NCBI RefSeq assembly: GCF_021601625.1 | Contig: NZ_BQHR01000001.1 | Span: 62,001-126,000 of the forward strand | Direction: 5' to 3' | DNA: 64,000 bases | Source: Pseudomonas paraglycinae | Lineage (GTDB): Bacteria; Pseudomonadota; Gammaproteobacteria; Pseudomonadales; Pseudomonadaceae | Shown here: positions 9,119 through 16,863 of the stretch, in pieces | Position numbering within the stretch: the first letter of the stretch is position 1 | Layout: each line of letters starts with the position of its first letter | Notes under the pieces: generated by a model | Databases searched by the model: none | What the model was told of the DNA's origin: nothing | Seen by the model: the letters and a program-made list of their open reading frames with translations, nothing else | Made by a program: the position numbers and the translations under genes

Positions 9119-10660
9119 ATGACGCAAGCCAATAACGCCGTGTACACCGATCTGAGTGTTGATGATCTGGTAAAAGAAGCCCTGAACCGCGGTGAAGGCG
9201 AGCTTGCCGATACCGGCGCTCTGGTTGTTCGCACCGGTCACCGCACCGGCCGTTCGCCAGTCGACCGTTTCATCGTTGAAGAGCCTTCCACCCAGGCTGC
9301 CATCGCCTGGGGCCCGATCAACCGCAAGTTCCCGGACGACAAGTTCGACGCGCTGTGGGCTCGTGTTGAAGCATTCAACAACGCGCAAGAGCATTTCGTT
9401 TCCCACGTGCATGTAGGCGCGGCCGAAGATCACTACCTGGCCGTGAAGATGACCACCCAGACTGCCTGGCAGAACCTGTTCGGTCGTTGCCTGTTCATCA
9501 ACCCGGCCCAGTACAACCCGGCCGGTCGCGAAGAGTGGCAAGTGCTGAACGTCGCCAACTTCGAGTGCGTGCCAGAGCGTGACGGCACCAACTCCGACGG
9601 TTGCGTGATCATCAACTTCGCCCAGAAGAAAGTGCTGATCGCCGGCATGCGTTACGCCGGTGAAATGAAGAAAGCCATGTTCTCCGTGCAGAACTTCCTG
9701 CTGCCGGCCGCTGACGTGCTGCCAATGCACTGCGCTGCCAACATCGGCGAAGAAGGCGACGTGACCCTGTTCTTCGGTCTGTCGGGCACCGGCAAGACCA
9801 CCCTGTCCGCCGACGAAAGCCGTTACCTGATCGGTGACGACGAACACGGCTGGGGCGAAGGCGTTGTCTTCAACATCGAAGGCGGCTGCTACGCCAAGTG
9901 CATCGACTTGTCCGAGAAGAACGAGCCGGTCATCTGGAAAGCCATCAAGCACGGCGCGGTACTGGAAAACGTCGTGATCGACGACGCCAAGCACGCCGAC
10001 TACGCCGATGTCAGCCTGACCCAGAACAGCCGCGCGGCCTACCCGCTGGAGCACGTTGCCAAGCGTTCCGAGAAGAACCTGGGCGGCGAGCCAAACGCTG
10101 TGATCTTCCTGACCTGCGACCTGACCGGCGTCCTGCCGCCAGTGTCGATCCTCAACGAAGAACAAGCGGCCTACCACTTCCTGTCCGGCTACACCGCTCT
10201 GGTGGGCTCGACTGAAATGGGCTCGGGCAGCGGCATCAAGTCGACCTTCTCCACCTGCTTCGGCGCACCGTTCTTCCCGCGTCCGGCCGGCGAATACGCT
10301 GAACTGCTGATCAAGCGCATCCGCGGCTTCGGCTCCAAGGTCTACCTGGTCAACACCGGCTGGACCGGCGGCGGCTACGGCGTCGGCAAACGCTTCAACA
10401 TCCCGACCACTCGTGCAGTGATCGCAGCGATCCAGAGCGGCGCGCTGATCGGTGCAGCCACCGAGCACCTGGACACCATCAACCTGGACGTGCCACTGGC
10501 CGTACCGGGCGTCGAAACCAACCTGCTCAACCCACGCAACACCTGGGCTGACAAGGCTGCGTACGACGAAGCTGCCAAAGCACTGGCCGGTCTGTTCATC
10601 GAGAACTTCAAGAAGTTCGAAGTGAGCGACGCGATCAAGGCTGCCGGGCCTAAGTTGTAA
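9119..10660 (+). CDS. pckA: Phosphoenolpyruvate carboxykinase (ATP)
   Basis: PckA converts oxaloacetate and ATP into phosphoenolpyruvate, CO2 and ADP, the first committed step of gluconeogenesis from organic acids. The product is 513 residues, the family size. It has the kinase-1a P-loop [11 protein letters not shown] (about residues 220-229, Lys226), [14 protein letters not shown] near the N-terminus, [13 protein letters not shown], and [15 protein letters not shown]. The start is the ATG at 9119 ([14 protein letters not shown]); a longer frame from 9011 covers the promoter region. A clear terminator follows at 10681. Carbon regulation is likely but not visible in the sequence. Confidence 0.96.
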   Translation: MTQANNAVYTDLSVDDLVKEALNRGEGELADTGALVVRTGHRTGRSPVDRFIVEEPSTQAAIAWGPINRKFPDDKFDALWARVEAFNNAQEHFVSHVHVGAAEDHYLAVKMTTQTAWQNLFGRCLFINPAQYNPAGREEWQVLNVANFECVPERDGTNSDGCVIINFAQKKVLIAGMRYAGEMKKAMFSVQNFLLPAADVLPMHCAANIGEEGDVTLFFGLSGTGKTTLSADESRYLIGDDEHGWGEGVVFNIEGGCYAKCIDLSEKNEPVIWKAIKHGAVLENVVIDDAKHADYADVSLTQNSRAAYPLEHVAKRSEKNLGGEPNAVIFLTCDLTGVLPPVSILNEEQAAYHFLSGYTALVGSTEMGSGSGIKSTFSTCFGAPFFPRPAGEYAELLIKRIRGFGSKVYLVNTGWTGGGYGVGKRFNIPTTRAVIAAIQSGALIGAATEHLDTINLDVPLAVPGVETNLLNPRNTWADKAAYDEAAKALAGLFIENFKKFEVSDAIKAAGPKL

Positions 10661-10680
10661 GGTTGGGTTTGTAGCGAATG

Positions 10681-10711
10681 AAAAAGCCGCCTCTTGAGGG
10701 CGGCTTTTTTG
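10681..10711 (+). terminator. Rho-independent terminator of pckA
   Basis: AAAAAGCCGCC, loop TCTTGA, GGCGGCTTTTTT. A GC-rich stem is followed by six T, 20 bases after the pckA stop. Confidence 0.93.
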
Positions 10712-10843
10712 TGGGTGACGGGTTGGATCTCATTGTCAGATCAACTGCCATTATTCCCGCACAATCCGTGTTAAAGAGCCAGAATAATGCTACTTAAGGA
10801 GCCGCGAATCCCCTGAGCATTTTCTCTCCAGCCATCATGGCCA

Positions 10844-11110
10844 TTACCGTCTGGTATGCAGCACTCGTAGTACTTCCACAACATCAACTTTGATTGCGTA
10901 GATGATGACGTAGTTTGGAGTGACGACGATTTCGCGGGTACCTTCCGCGATACCTTTTCGGTACAGGGCTGGGTGCTGGCGAGCGCTTTCTCCTTTCAGT
11001 TCGAAGGCCTCATCGAGTTCAATCGCTGCAACGGGATTTTCCTGGCTGATACGCTCCATGATGTTGTCTCGGTCATCCAGCGCTTCTTGGCGCCAGACCA
11101 ACCTCATCAA
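10844..11110 (-). CDS. ParE/RelE-family toxin
   Basis: This 88-residue protein has the ParE/RelE plasmid-stabilisation toxin fold signature: RQEALDDRDNIMERISQENPVAA at the N-terminus, the central PALYRKGIAEGTREIVV, and YVIIYAIKVDVVEVLRVLHTRR at the C-terminus. ParE-type toxins usually poison DNA gyrase; RelE types cut mRNA. The Arg-rich ending fits ParE better. Its ATG overlaps the end of the antitoxin gene by 4 bases (11107-11110). The exact target is inference. Confidence 0.88.
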   Translation of the reverse strand: MMRLVWRQEALDDRDNIMERISQENPVAAIELDEAFELKGESARQHPALYRKGIAEGTREIVVTPNYVIIYAIKVDVVEVLRVLHTRR

Positions 11111-11550
11111 CGTGCTCGCTGACGAAGGGCATCCCGTTTGGCGGCAAATATCCTGCGAGCGTCTTCATCGCTGACGCTGGGTCTTGGGTCATCAATGCTG
11201 ATTTGTACCTGTTGCTTGACCCATTCTTCATACGCAGCTGCTTCATGAGCTTGTTTCATCGCTTCGGCGCGATCAGGGCGAGCATAGGTTTTTATCTGTA
11301 GGGGGTCGTAACTGGAGGCGTCCACATCGAAGTGATTGATGCCCACTCCTTGCAGGTAGGTCACCAGTGTTTCAAGCCGCTTGAACAGACGTACCTGGCC
11401 ACTGCGTTGTGCGGTCAATGAGTATTCTTTGCTTCCTTGCTGAATCTGAATCGACCAGCCACCGGGTTTGGCGACGATATGTGCGCTACTGATCGAACCG
11501 TTCTCAAACAGCCGCGTGAGAGTGCTGTGATCAATGGTTTCAGTGGTCAT
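11107..11550 (-). CDS. Antitoxin with ParC-like N-terminal domain
   Basis: This 147-residue protein is coupled upstream of the ParE-type toxin. It is longer than usual ParE antitoxins (about 60-90 residues). The C-terminal third, EEWVKQQVQISIDDPRPS followed by VSDEDARRIFAAKRDAL, matches the StbD/PaaA-like stability determinant that wraps around ParE. The N-terminal 75 residues, with FENGSISSAHIVAKPGGWSI and LETLVTYLQGVGI, resemble the ParC partition-associated family and may bind DNA. The start is the ATG at 11550; an ATG at 11610 would add 20 unlikely residues. The ParC comparison is from memory of the family and needs an alignment. Confidence 0.75.
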   Translation of the reverse strand: MTTETIDHSTLTRLFENGSISSAHIVAKPGGWSIQIQQGSKEYSLTAQRSGQVRLFKRLETLVTYLQGVGINHFDVDASSYDPLQIKTYARPDRAEAMKQAHEAAAYEEWVKQQVQISIDDPRPSVSDEDARRIFAAKRDALRQRAR

Positions 11551-11707
11551 GAAGGCAAGCCCTTGGTTGAACAATGGCTCCCATCGTACGCAATCAATAA
11601 TAGTTTGCAAAATTCTGATCCTTAAGTTTCGCGCCGGAGATGTCAGCGTCAGTGTTCGAGATAGGGGCAGACAGTTCTAGCTGTGAACACGCCTGCCGAG
11701 GAATTCG

Positions 11708-12007
11708 TCAGGCCGGCGCTTTCCAGTTGAGCATTCGTTGCTGGGCGACCTGGAGCAGGTCATAGCCGTCTTTGGTGAGAAGGTAGAGCGCGTGCGTGAT
11801 GTGCGGGATGTCTTCTACGTCGGCGTGTTTGAAGCAGAGGCAGTAGAGGGTTTGCAGCAGGTCGCTTGAGGCGCGCAGGCGCTGGACGGCGCATTCGAGG
11901 ATGTCTTGCGGGTTGGCTTCGGTGTCGATGACGAGGGGCTTGGTGTCGGTGAGGTTGGAGTCGAGTGGGCGGTAGCGATCGGAGTGGAGCTCGTTCCATG
12001 ATTTCAT
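11708..12007 (-). CDS. Small Pseudomonas protein, paralogue of the 13585 gene
   Basis: The product is 99 residues, acidic to neutral, with no signal peptide or membrane segment. The core RLRASSDLLQTLYCLCFKHA and DVEDIPHITHALYLLTKDGYDLLQVAQ is nearly the same as in the 93-residue protein at 13585-13866. The pattern of a short variable N-terminus and two amphipathic helices recalls small Pseudomonas families such as DUF3077 and DUF6124. The function is unknown. It is preceded 58 bases upstream by a structured C4-like RNA element on the same strand, which may control it. Confidence 0.7.
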   Translation of the reverse strand: MKSWNELHSDRYRPLDSNLTDTKPLVIDTEANPQDILECAVQRLRASSDLLQTLYCLCFKHADVEDIPHITHALYLLTKDGYDLLQVAQQRMLNWKAPA

Positions 12008-12064
12008 TCTTTAGATCCTCAATTGCTTCGAATGAAGCCACCACATCGTGACCAAGCGACTGGA

Positions 12065-12242
12065 GGCGACTGTGTTCGGGTTGGTCAACCGGTGAGGATC
12101 ATGCACATACCCGGCACGCTCGAAAGCGTCCCAAACACAGCCACCATAACGCTGCTGGCAATTGAGTGCCGGCAGCATACAGCGGACGCGAATGCATGAT
12201 CCATTCGGGTGACCAAGCCCGAGTCGCTGAATTGGCAGCGAC
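12065..12242 (-). ncRNA. C4-antisense-like structured RNA element A
   Basis: Read on the minus strand, this begins with hairpin GTCGCTG-loop-CAGCGAC (12223-12242). A 15-base-pair helix follows between GGTGGCTGTGTTTGG (12131-12145) and CCGAACACAGTCGCC (12065-12079), enclosing hairpin ACGCT-TTCG-AGCGT (12116-12129). A second copy with compensating base changes lies at 49030-49242. The layout resembles C4 antisense RNA of P1/P4-type phages. It sits just upstream of the 11708-12007 gene. Confidence 0.6.
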
Positions 12243-12300
12243 AGTCACAACTATAGGTTTCAGCCCACTGGCGCCGATAGAAGACAAGGCGCCGCTGCGT

Positions 12301-12338
12301 GTAGGAACGGGATGCAGATTCCGGCAGGCCGTTCCTAC
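12301..12338. repeat. REP-type inverted repeat after the hydrolase gene
   Basis: GTAGGAACGG and CCGTTCCTAC form a perfect 10-base inverted repeat with an 18-base spacer, 17 bases downstream of the minus-strand hydrolase stop. It may act as the 3' end stabiliser or terminator of that gene; no T-run is present. Confidence 0.65.
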
Positions 12339-12354
12339 AGTTCAATCACGGTTT

Positions 12355-13482
12355 TCAACGAATCGCCCGATACCCCTCAACATCCAGCACACTCGTGGTC
12401 AGCCCGGTCGCCGGGCTGTAGATCGTGCCTTTCACCGTGGAAAACGGAACGCCTTTGCTCCCCAGCGAAACGTACCGTTCGCCCTGATCCAGCTCGGTGA
12501 ACCAGGTGTAGGAGCACTTCTCCATCGCCTTGTATTTCGCTGCCGCGTTGACGATGGTGGCGGCATGGTTGCGCAGGTCGGCGTCGGTGAGGTTGAGGTT
12601 TTTGTCGAGGGCGGTGCCCCAGCGTTTCAGGCAGACCTCGGCAAAGTGGCGGACGATGAGGCCGGGTTCGGCCAGCACTTTTGGACCACTGTTGCCGTCG
12701 GCGGAGGCGTTGCCGACCAGGGTGGCGTGACGGCCGGGCATGGGGAAGATGCTGGTCTTGGTGCCGGTCGCGGTTTGCGGGATGACGCAACTGAAGCCCT
12801 TGGAGCGCTCATCCCGCGCATAGAAACCCACATATTCTTTTACGTTGCTGTTGAGCTTTACCCGTTGGTCCTGAAAGTTGCCAATACCTGGTACCGGGTC
12901 GATGGCAAAGATATTCACTGGAATGTTTTTCAGTGCACTGTCGTTGAACATGGCATTGGCCAGCATATGGCAACTGATACCGCCGCGGCTCCAGCCCACC
13001 AGATTGACTTTTGTTGGAATAACACCGTCCTTGCGAAAGGTTTTAATAATCTGTTCCTGTAACTTCTGTTGCGTGACGCTGCGATCGCCATAGTAATATT
13101 TGCGCCACAGCCAGGAACCTTCGACTTTTACATCTTCAATCGGAATGCCGGCGGCTTTTAGGCGGTTGTATTCCGCCTCTGTCAGTTTTTCGCGCTGCCA
13201 GTCGCACTTGCCTTTGATGATGTTCATCGCGTGCAGGACGTTTTCCTCCCAACCCTTGCCGAACAAGGTCCCGCTGAGGCCGTAGTCCTTGGATTGGGTG
13301 AACAGTTCATCAGCTTGCAGGTTGCTGGTGCCGGGGCCATCGACCACGATCCATTCGGCGAACTCGCGACCGACGTGATGAGAGGCAAGTGTGGAGACCA
13401 ATTCACCGTCCCAATAGTTTTCGTGGGTGTCATCAAACTTCGTCGAACCTGTACCGCAAAAGAAAATAGTCAGCGTAGTCAT
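12355..13482 (-). CDS. Putative alpha/beta-hydrolase (GWSRGG), possible lipase-like effector
   Basis: The product is 375 residues with no signal peptide. It starts MTTLTIFFCGTGSTKFDD, like the FFDGTxN start of DUF2235/Tle-type phospholipases. The nucleophile elbow is GWSRGG with Ser165; Asp195 in IFAIDPVPG and His252 in MPGRHATLVG are well placed to complete a triad. Tle families contain type VI secretion effectors, but no VgrG, PAAR or obvious immunity gene with a signal peptide lies nearby, so an effector role is inference. It lies between two paralogous small genes, one 102 bases upstream (13585-13866) and one downstream (11708-12007), all on the same strand. A housekeeping esterase is the alternative. 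Confidence 0.65.
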   Translation of the reverse strand: MTTLTIFFCGTGSTKFDDTHENYWDGELVSTLASHHVGREFAEWIVVDGPGTSNLQADELFTQSKDYGLSGTLFGKGWEENVLHAMNIIKGKCDWQREKLTEAEYNRLKAAGIPIEDVKVEGSWLWRKYYYGDRSVTQQKLQEQIIKTFRKDGVIPTKVNLVGWSRGGISCHMLANAMFNDSALKNIPVNIFAIDPVPGIGNFQDQRVKLNSNVKEYVGFYARDERSKGFSCVIPQTATGTKTSIFPMPGRHATLVGNASADGNSGPKVLAEPGLIVRHFAEVCLKRWGTALDKNLNLTDADLRNHAATIVNAAAKYKAMEKCSYTWFTELDQGERYVSLGSKGVPFSTVKGTIYSPATGLTTSVLDVEGYRAIR

Positions 13483-13584
13483 GTTGTTGCTCTTGGTTGA
13501 TGTAAGAGCAAACAGGCTAGTTCCGATCTTTGTTGTAATGGAAGTGATGGGTTGTTGCGAGCTTTGTAAGTTGCTCAGCTGGCT

Positions 13585-13866
13585 TTAACTATTTATTCGT
13601 TGTCTGGCAACTTCCAACAAGTCACAGCCGTCCTGCGTCAGCAGATAAAGCGCATTGACGATGTTGGGGATGTCTTTCACGTCGGCTTGTTTGAAACACA
13701 AGCAGTAAAGAGTTTCCAGCAGATCACTGGCGGCACGCAGGCGTTGATCGGCGGCATTGAGCAAATCACCCGGTGCTGCTGCGGTGTCGATGACCATGAC
13801 CGGGTTGTCGCCGTCGCAGGTCTTGAGAGGGCGAAAACGAGTATTCAGCGGTGTGAACATGTTCAT
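13585..13866 (-). CDS. Small Pseudomonas protein, paralogue of the 11708 gene
   Basis: The product is 93 residues, soluble and without a signal peptide. RLRAASDLLETLYCLCFKQA and DVKDIPNIVNALYLLTQDG repeat the core of the 11708-12007 protein almost exactly, while the N-termini differ. It lies 102 bases upstream of the GWSRGG hydrolase on the same strand and may be co-transcribed. The function is unknown. No C4-like element is visible upstream, unlike its paralogue. An ATG two codons in (at 13860) is an alternative start. Confidence 0.68.
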   Translation of the reverse strand: MNMFTPLNTRFRPLKTCDGDNPVMVIDTAAAPGDLLNAADQRLRAASDLLETLYCLCFKQADVKDIPNIVNALYLLTQDGCDLLEVARQRINS

Positions 13867-14170
13867 GATTGAGGCGTGTCCTTTACGAAGTCGCTTCGGC
13901 GGGCCGACACAGTGTTTTCAGTTGCGCCGGCCACTATAGAAGGGCGTCGTCGAGTGGGACAAGACAGCCACAATGGACAGAATTCGTAGGGGTTTTTCCG
14001 GGGTTCGGGCATTTGCCCTACGCGTTTTTGCGGCTTTTTCACAGCCAAACCCTGATGGGCGAAATTTCCTACGTGTTTGTCGGGCGATTCCCGTTAAACA
14101 TCTGTATGGTGCGCGCCAGAATCCGTGGGGTGTTTCCAAACGTCCGACACAGACTTAAAGGGAATTGGGT
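13867..14170. other. Intergenic region, no gene seen
   Basis: These 304 bases separate divergent genes. Open frames here have no ribosome binding site or recognisable product. The only clear element is AAAGGGAA at 14157, the ribosome binding site for the gene starting at 14171. Promoters for both neighbours probably lie here but cannot be fixed by eye. Confidence 0.4.
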
Positions 14171-14674
14171 ATGCAGTGGCTAAGAATGGCCTCGATCGTT
14201 TTGCTATGGGCCAGTGGTTGTCGTTTGACGTTGGCCTCCGAGGCGGGCAATGGGCTGGTGCTCACGCAAGTGGAGCGCACCGAATGGCCGGACGCACTCA
14301 CGACCCAGGCCAGCATCGACACGGCGTCCCGCGCCGAAGTGCTGATGTTCGGCAAGGCACTGCTGGCCAGCGAAGGCCTGGATGAGTCCGGGCTGAAACA
14401 ACGTCTGGGCGTGCCGCATGTGCAGCTCAAGTCGATCCGCCAGGTGCGTGACGGCCTATGGGATCGTTTGCTCACCACCTATCGCAACGCCAGCCAGAAC
14501 TGCGACGAGCAAGCGTTCTGTCCTCGGGTGCGCAGTGTCGCCGACCTGCGTCAGTTGGCGGCGGCATTCACTGGTGATATCAGCCCGGCCCATGCACTGT
14601 GGGCCAGCAAAAGTCAGGGCGCGCATGAGCAGCTATTGAACGAGCAATTGCGAGTGGCGGTGTTGCAGCCGTAG
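14171..14674 (+). CDS. Conserved hypothetical exported protein
   Basis: The product is 167 residues. The N-terminus MQWLRMASIVLLWASGCRLT is hydrophobic and ends near LTLASEA, fitting a Sec signal peptide. The mature part has two cysteines in QNCDEQAFCPRVRS that could form a disulfide. I do not recognise the family. The ATG at 14171 has AAGGGAA 7 bases upstream; a TTG at 14165 is less likely. Downstream, 14671-14702 carries a tandem duplication of a 14-base unit built on GTCCCGCCGTCAC before recQ. Confidence 0.65.
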   Translation: MQWLRMASIVLLWASGCRLTLASEAGNGLVLTQVERTEWPDALTTQASIDTASRAEVLMFGKALLASEGLDESGLKQRLGVPHVQLKSIRQVRDGLWDRLLTTYRNASQNCDEQAFCPRVRSVADLRQLAAAFTGDISPAHALWASKSQGAHEQLLNEQLRVAVLQP

Positions 14675-14826
14675 TCCCGCCGTCACAGTCCCGCCGTCAC
14701 GACGTTGGCCAAAGGCTGGAGGTCGTCGGGTATCATCCCGTATCGATTTGACCCCGACCTTTTCTCGACGCGCTGCGATCGCCCGCTAGGCTGTTGGCAT
14801 CACAGCGGTCAACGGAGTGACAGCGA

Positions 14827-16755
14827 ATGCACAACACCCTGGAACAGGTTTTCGGTTATCCACAGTTTCGACCCGGTCAGGAGGCCGCAATCAGCGCCGT
14901 TCTCGCCGGGCGCTCGGCCGCCGCGATATTTCCCACCGGCTCCGGCAAGTCCCTTTGTTACCAGGTGCCGGCACTCCTGCTGCCACACCTGACGCTGGTG
15001 GTCTCGCCGCTGCTGGCGCTGATGCAGGATCAACTCGAGTTTTTGCGACGACACGGGATTTCGGCAGGCAGCATCGATTCGGCGCAGAGCCGCGAAGATG
15101 CCAATGATGTGATGGCACGTGCCCGTTCCGGCGAACTGAAGATCCTGATGATTTCCGTGGAGCGCTTGAAGAACGAGCGCTTTCGCAATTTTTTGCAGCA
15201 GGTGCCGATCTCGCTGCTGGTGGTGGATGAGGCGCACTGCATTTCCGAATGGGGCCACAACTTCCGCCCCGACTACCTCAAACTGCCGGACTACCAGCGC
15301 CAGTTCAACATCCCGCAAACCCTGCTGCTGACTGCCACGGCAACGCCGAAAGTGATCGCCGACATGCAGGCGAAATTCGCCATCGCGGCAGAAGATGTGG
15401 TGACCACCGGTTTCTATCGACCCAACCTCAATCTGCTGGTCGAGCCGGTGCGTGGGCAGGACAAGCGCCGACGGCTGGTGGAGTGGATGAGCGAGCGCGC
15501 GGGGCAGCCGAGCATCGTCTACGTCACGCTGCAGAAAACCGCCGAGCAGATTGCCGAACATCTTGAGCGCAATGGCATTCAGGCCGAGGCTTATCACGCC
15601 GGTTTGCCCCATGAGCAACGGGACGGGATCCAGAAGCGCTTCATGGGCGGGCAGTCCAATTGCATCGTCGCCACCATTGCGTTCGGCATGGGCATCGACA
15701 AGAGCGACATCCGCAACGTGGTGCATTTCGACCTGCCCAAATCCATCGAAAACTACAGCCAGGAAATCGGTCGCGCCGGACGTGACGGGCAGCCGTCCGA
15801 CTGCCTGGTGCTGGCCAACCGCGACAGCCTCAACGTGCTGGAAAACTTCGTGTATGGCGACACGCCGGAACAGGACGGCATTCGTCATGTGCTCGACGAG
15901 TTGCAGGCCGCCGCGCCCGAAGGCCAATGGGAATTTCTGCTCGGGCCGCTGGCGGACCAGAGCAACATTCGTTCGTTGCCTCTGAAGACGTTGCTGGTGC
16001 AGCTTGAGCTGCGAGGACTGATTGCCCCGCGCCACGCGTACTACGCCGAATACCGTTTCAAATACTTGCTGGAGCCCGAGGCGTTGCTTGAGCGTTTCGA
16101 GGGCGAGCGAAAGGATTTCGTCGCCGCGATCATCCAGACCTCAAGCCGCGCGCGCACCTGGGTCACGGTGAATTTCGAGGCGATGTACGAGCAGTATTCA
16201 GCCGAGCGCAACCGGGTGGTGAAGGCGCTGGATTACTTTCAGGAAAAGGGCTGGGTCGAGCTTGAGAGCAAGCAAATGACCGAGGTCTACAACGTCCTGC
16301 GCGGCGATTTCGACAGCCAGGCGCTGAGCGCTGAACTGCATGACTATTTCACCCGCCATGAGCAAACCGAATTGGCTCGGATTCACGCCATGCTCGAGCT
16401 GTTCGCCACCGAGCGATGCCTCGGATATCGGCTGGCCGAATATTTTGGCGATCACAATGCACCGCAGCAGTGCGGACATTGCTCGGTGTGTCACGGGCAG
16501 GTCGCGCGGCTGCCGGCACCTCCGGAATTGCCGTCGCTTGTGGATAAGAATTTTGCGGCGTTGTGTGGCGATTTTATCCACAGGCACCAGCAGCACGCTG
16601 GCAGCGCTCCGTCGGCGGAGCGGTTGACCCGGTTCCTGTGTGGAATCAGCGTGCCGTTGTTTACCAGGCTCAAGGCCCGGGCCATTTCCGGGTTTGCGGC
16701 GCTGGAAGAATATCCCTACGCGGAGGTTCGGGCCTGGGCTCAGGCGCATCTTTGA
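14827..16755 (+). CDS. recQ: RecQ-family DNA helicase
   Basis: This is an ATP-dependent 3'-5' DNA helicase for recombination and fork repair. The 642 residues contain the Q motif (FGYPQFRPGQEAAI), Walker A (PTGSGKSLCYQVPA), the DEAH box (VVDEAHCISEWGHNFRPDY), motif III (LTATATPKV), and motifs V-VI (ATIAFGMGIDKSDIR, QEIGRAGRDG). The RQC zinc site is visible as Cys in ERCLGYRLAEYF followed by QQCGHCSVC. The usual C-terminal HRDC domain is not obvious; instead there is a helical tail ending ALEEYPYAEVRAWAQAHL. Three perfect DnaA-box 9-mers fall inside the gene. Confidence 0.92.
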   Translation: MHNTLEQVFGYPQFRPGQEAAISAVLAGRSAAAIFPTGSGKSLCYQVPALLLPHLTLVVSPLLALMQDQLEFLRRHGISAGSIDSAQSREDANDVMARARSGELKILMISVERLKNERFRNFLQQVPISLLVVDEAHCISEWGHNFRPDYLKLPDYQRQFNIPQTLLLTATATPKVIADMQAKFAIAAEDVVTTGFYRPNLNLLVEPVRGQDKRRRLVEWMSERAGQPSIVYVTLQKTAEQIAEHLERNGIQAEAYHAGLPHEQRDGIQKRFMGGQSNCIVATIAFGMGIDKSDIRNVVHFDLPKSIENYSQEIGRAGRDGQPSDCLVLANRDSLNVLENFVYGDTPEQDGIRHVLDELQAAAPEGQWEFLLGPLADQSNIRSLPLKTLLVQLELRGLIAPRHAYYAEYRFKYLLEPEALLERFEGERKDFVAAIIQTSSRARTWVTVNFEAMYEQYSAERNRVVKALDYFQEKGWVELESKQMTEVYNVLRGDFDSQALSAELHDYFTRHEQTELARIHAMLELFATERCLGYRLAEYFGDHNAPQQCGHCSVCHGQVARLPAPPELPSLVDKNFAALCGDFIHRHQQHAGSAPSAERLTRFLCGISVPLFTRLKARAISGFAALEEYPYAEVRAWAQAHL

Positions 16756-16863
16756 ATCTCGAATCCATCTGCTGAATGTCGATCATCACGGCAATGAACT
16801 TCAAAAATGCCCGGTGGCTGACTATGGTGATGGCTGTCTTCGGATCGCCAACAAGAGAACAAC

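Noticed and set aside
12085-12345. 86-codon minus-strand frame over C4-like element A
   Set aside because: The similarity to a frame in element B follows RNA structure, not codon use; stems are kept while the amino acids are not.
14671-14702. Tandem copy of GTCCCGCCGTCAC before recQ
   Set aside because: Only two copies of a 14-base unit; most likely a slippage event, with no sign of function.
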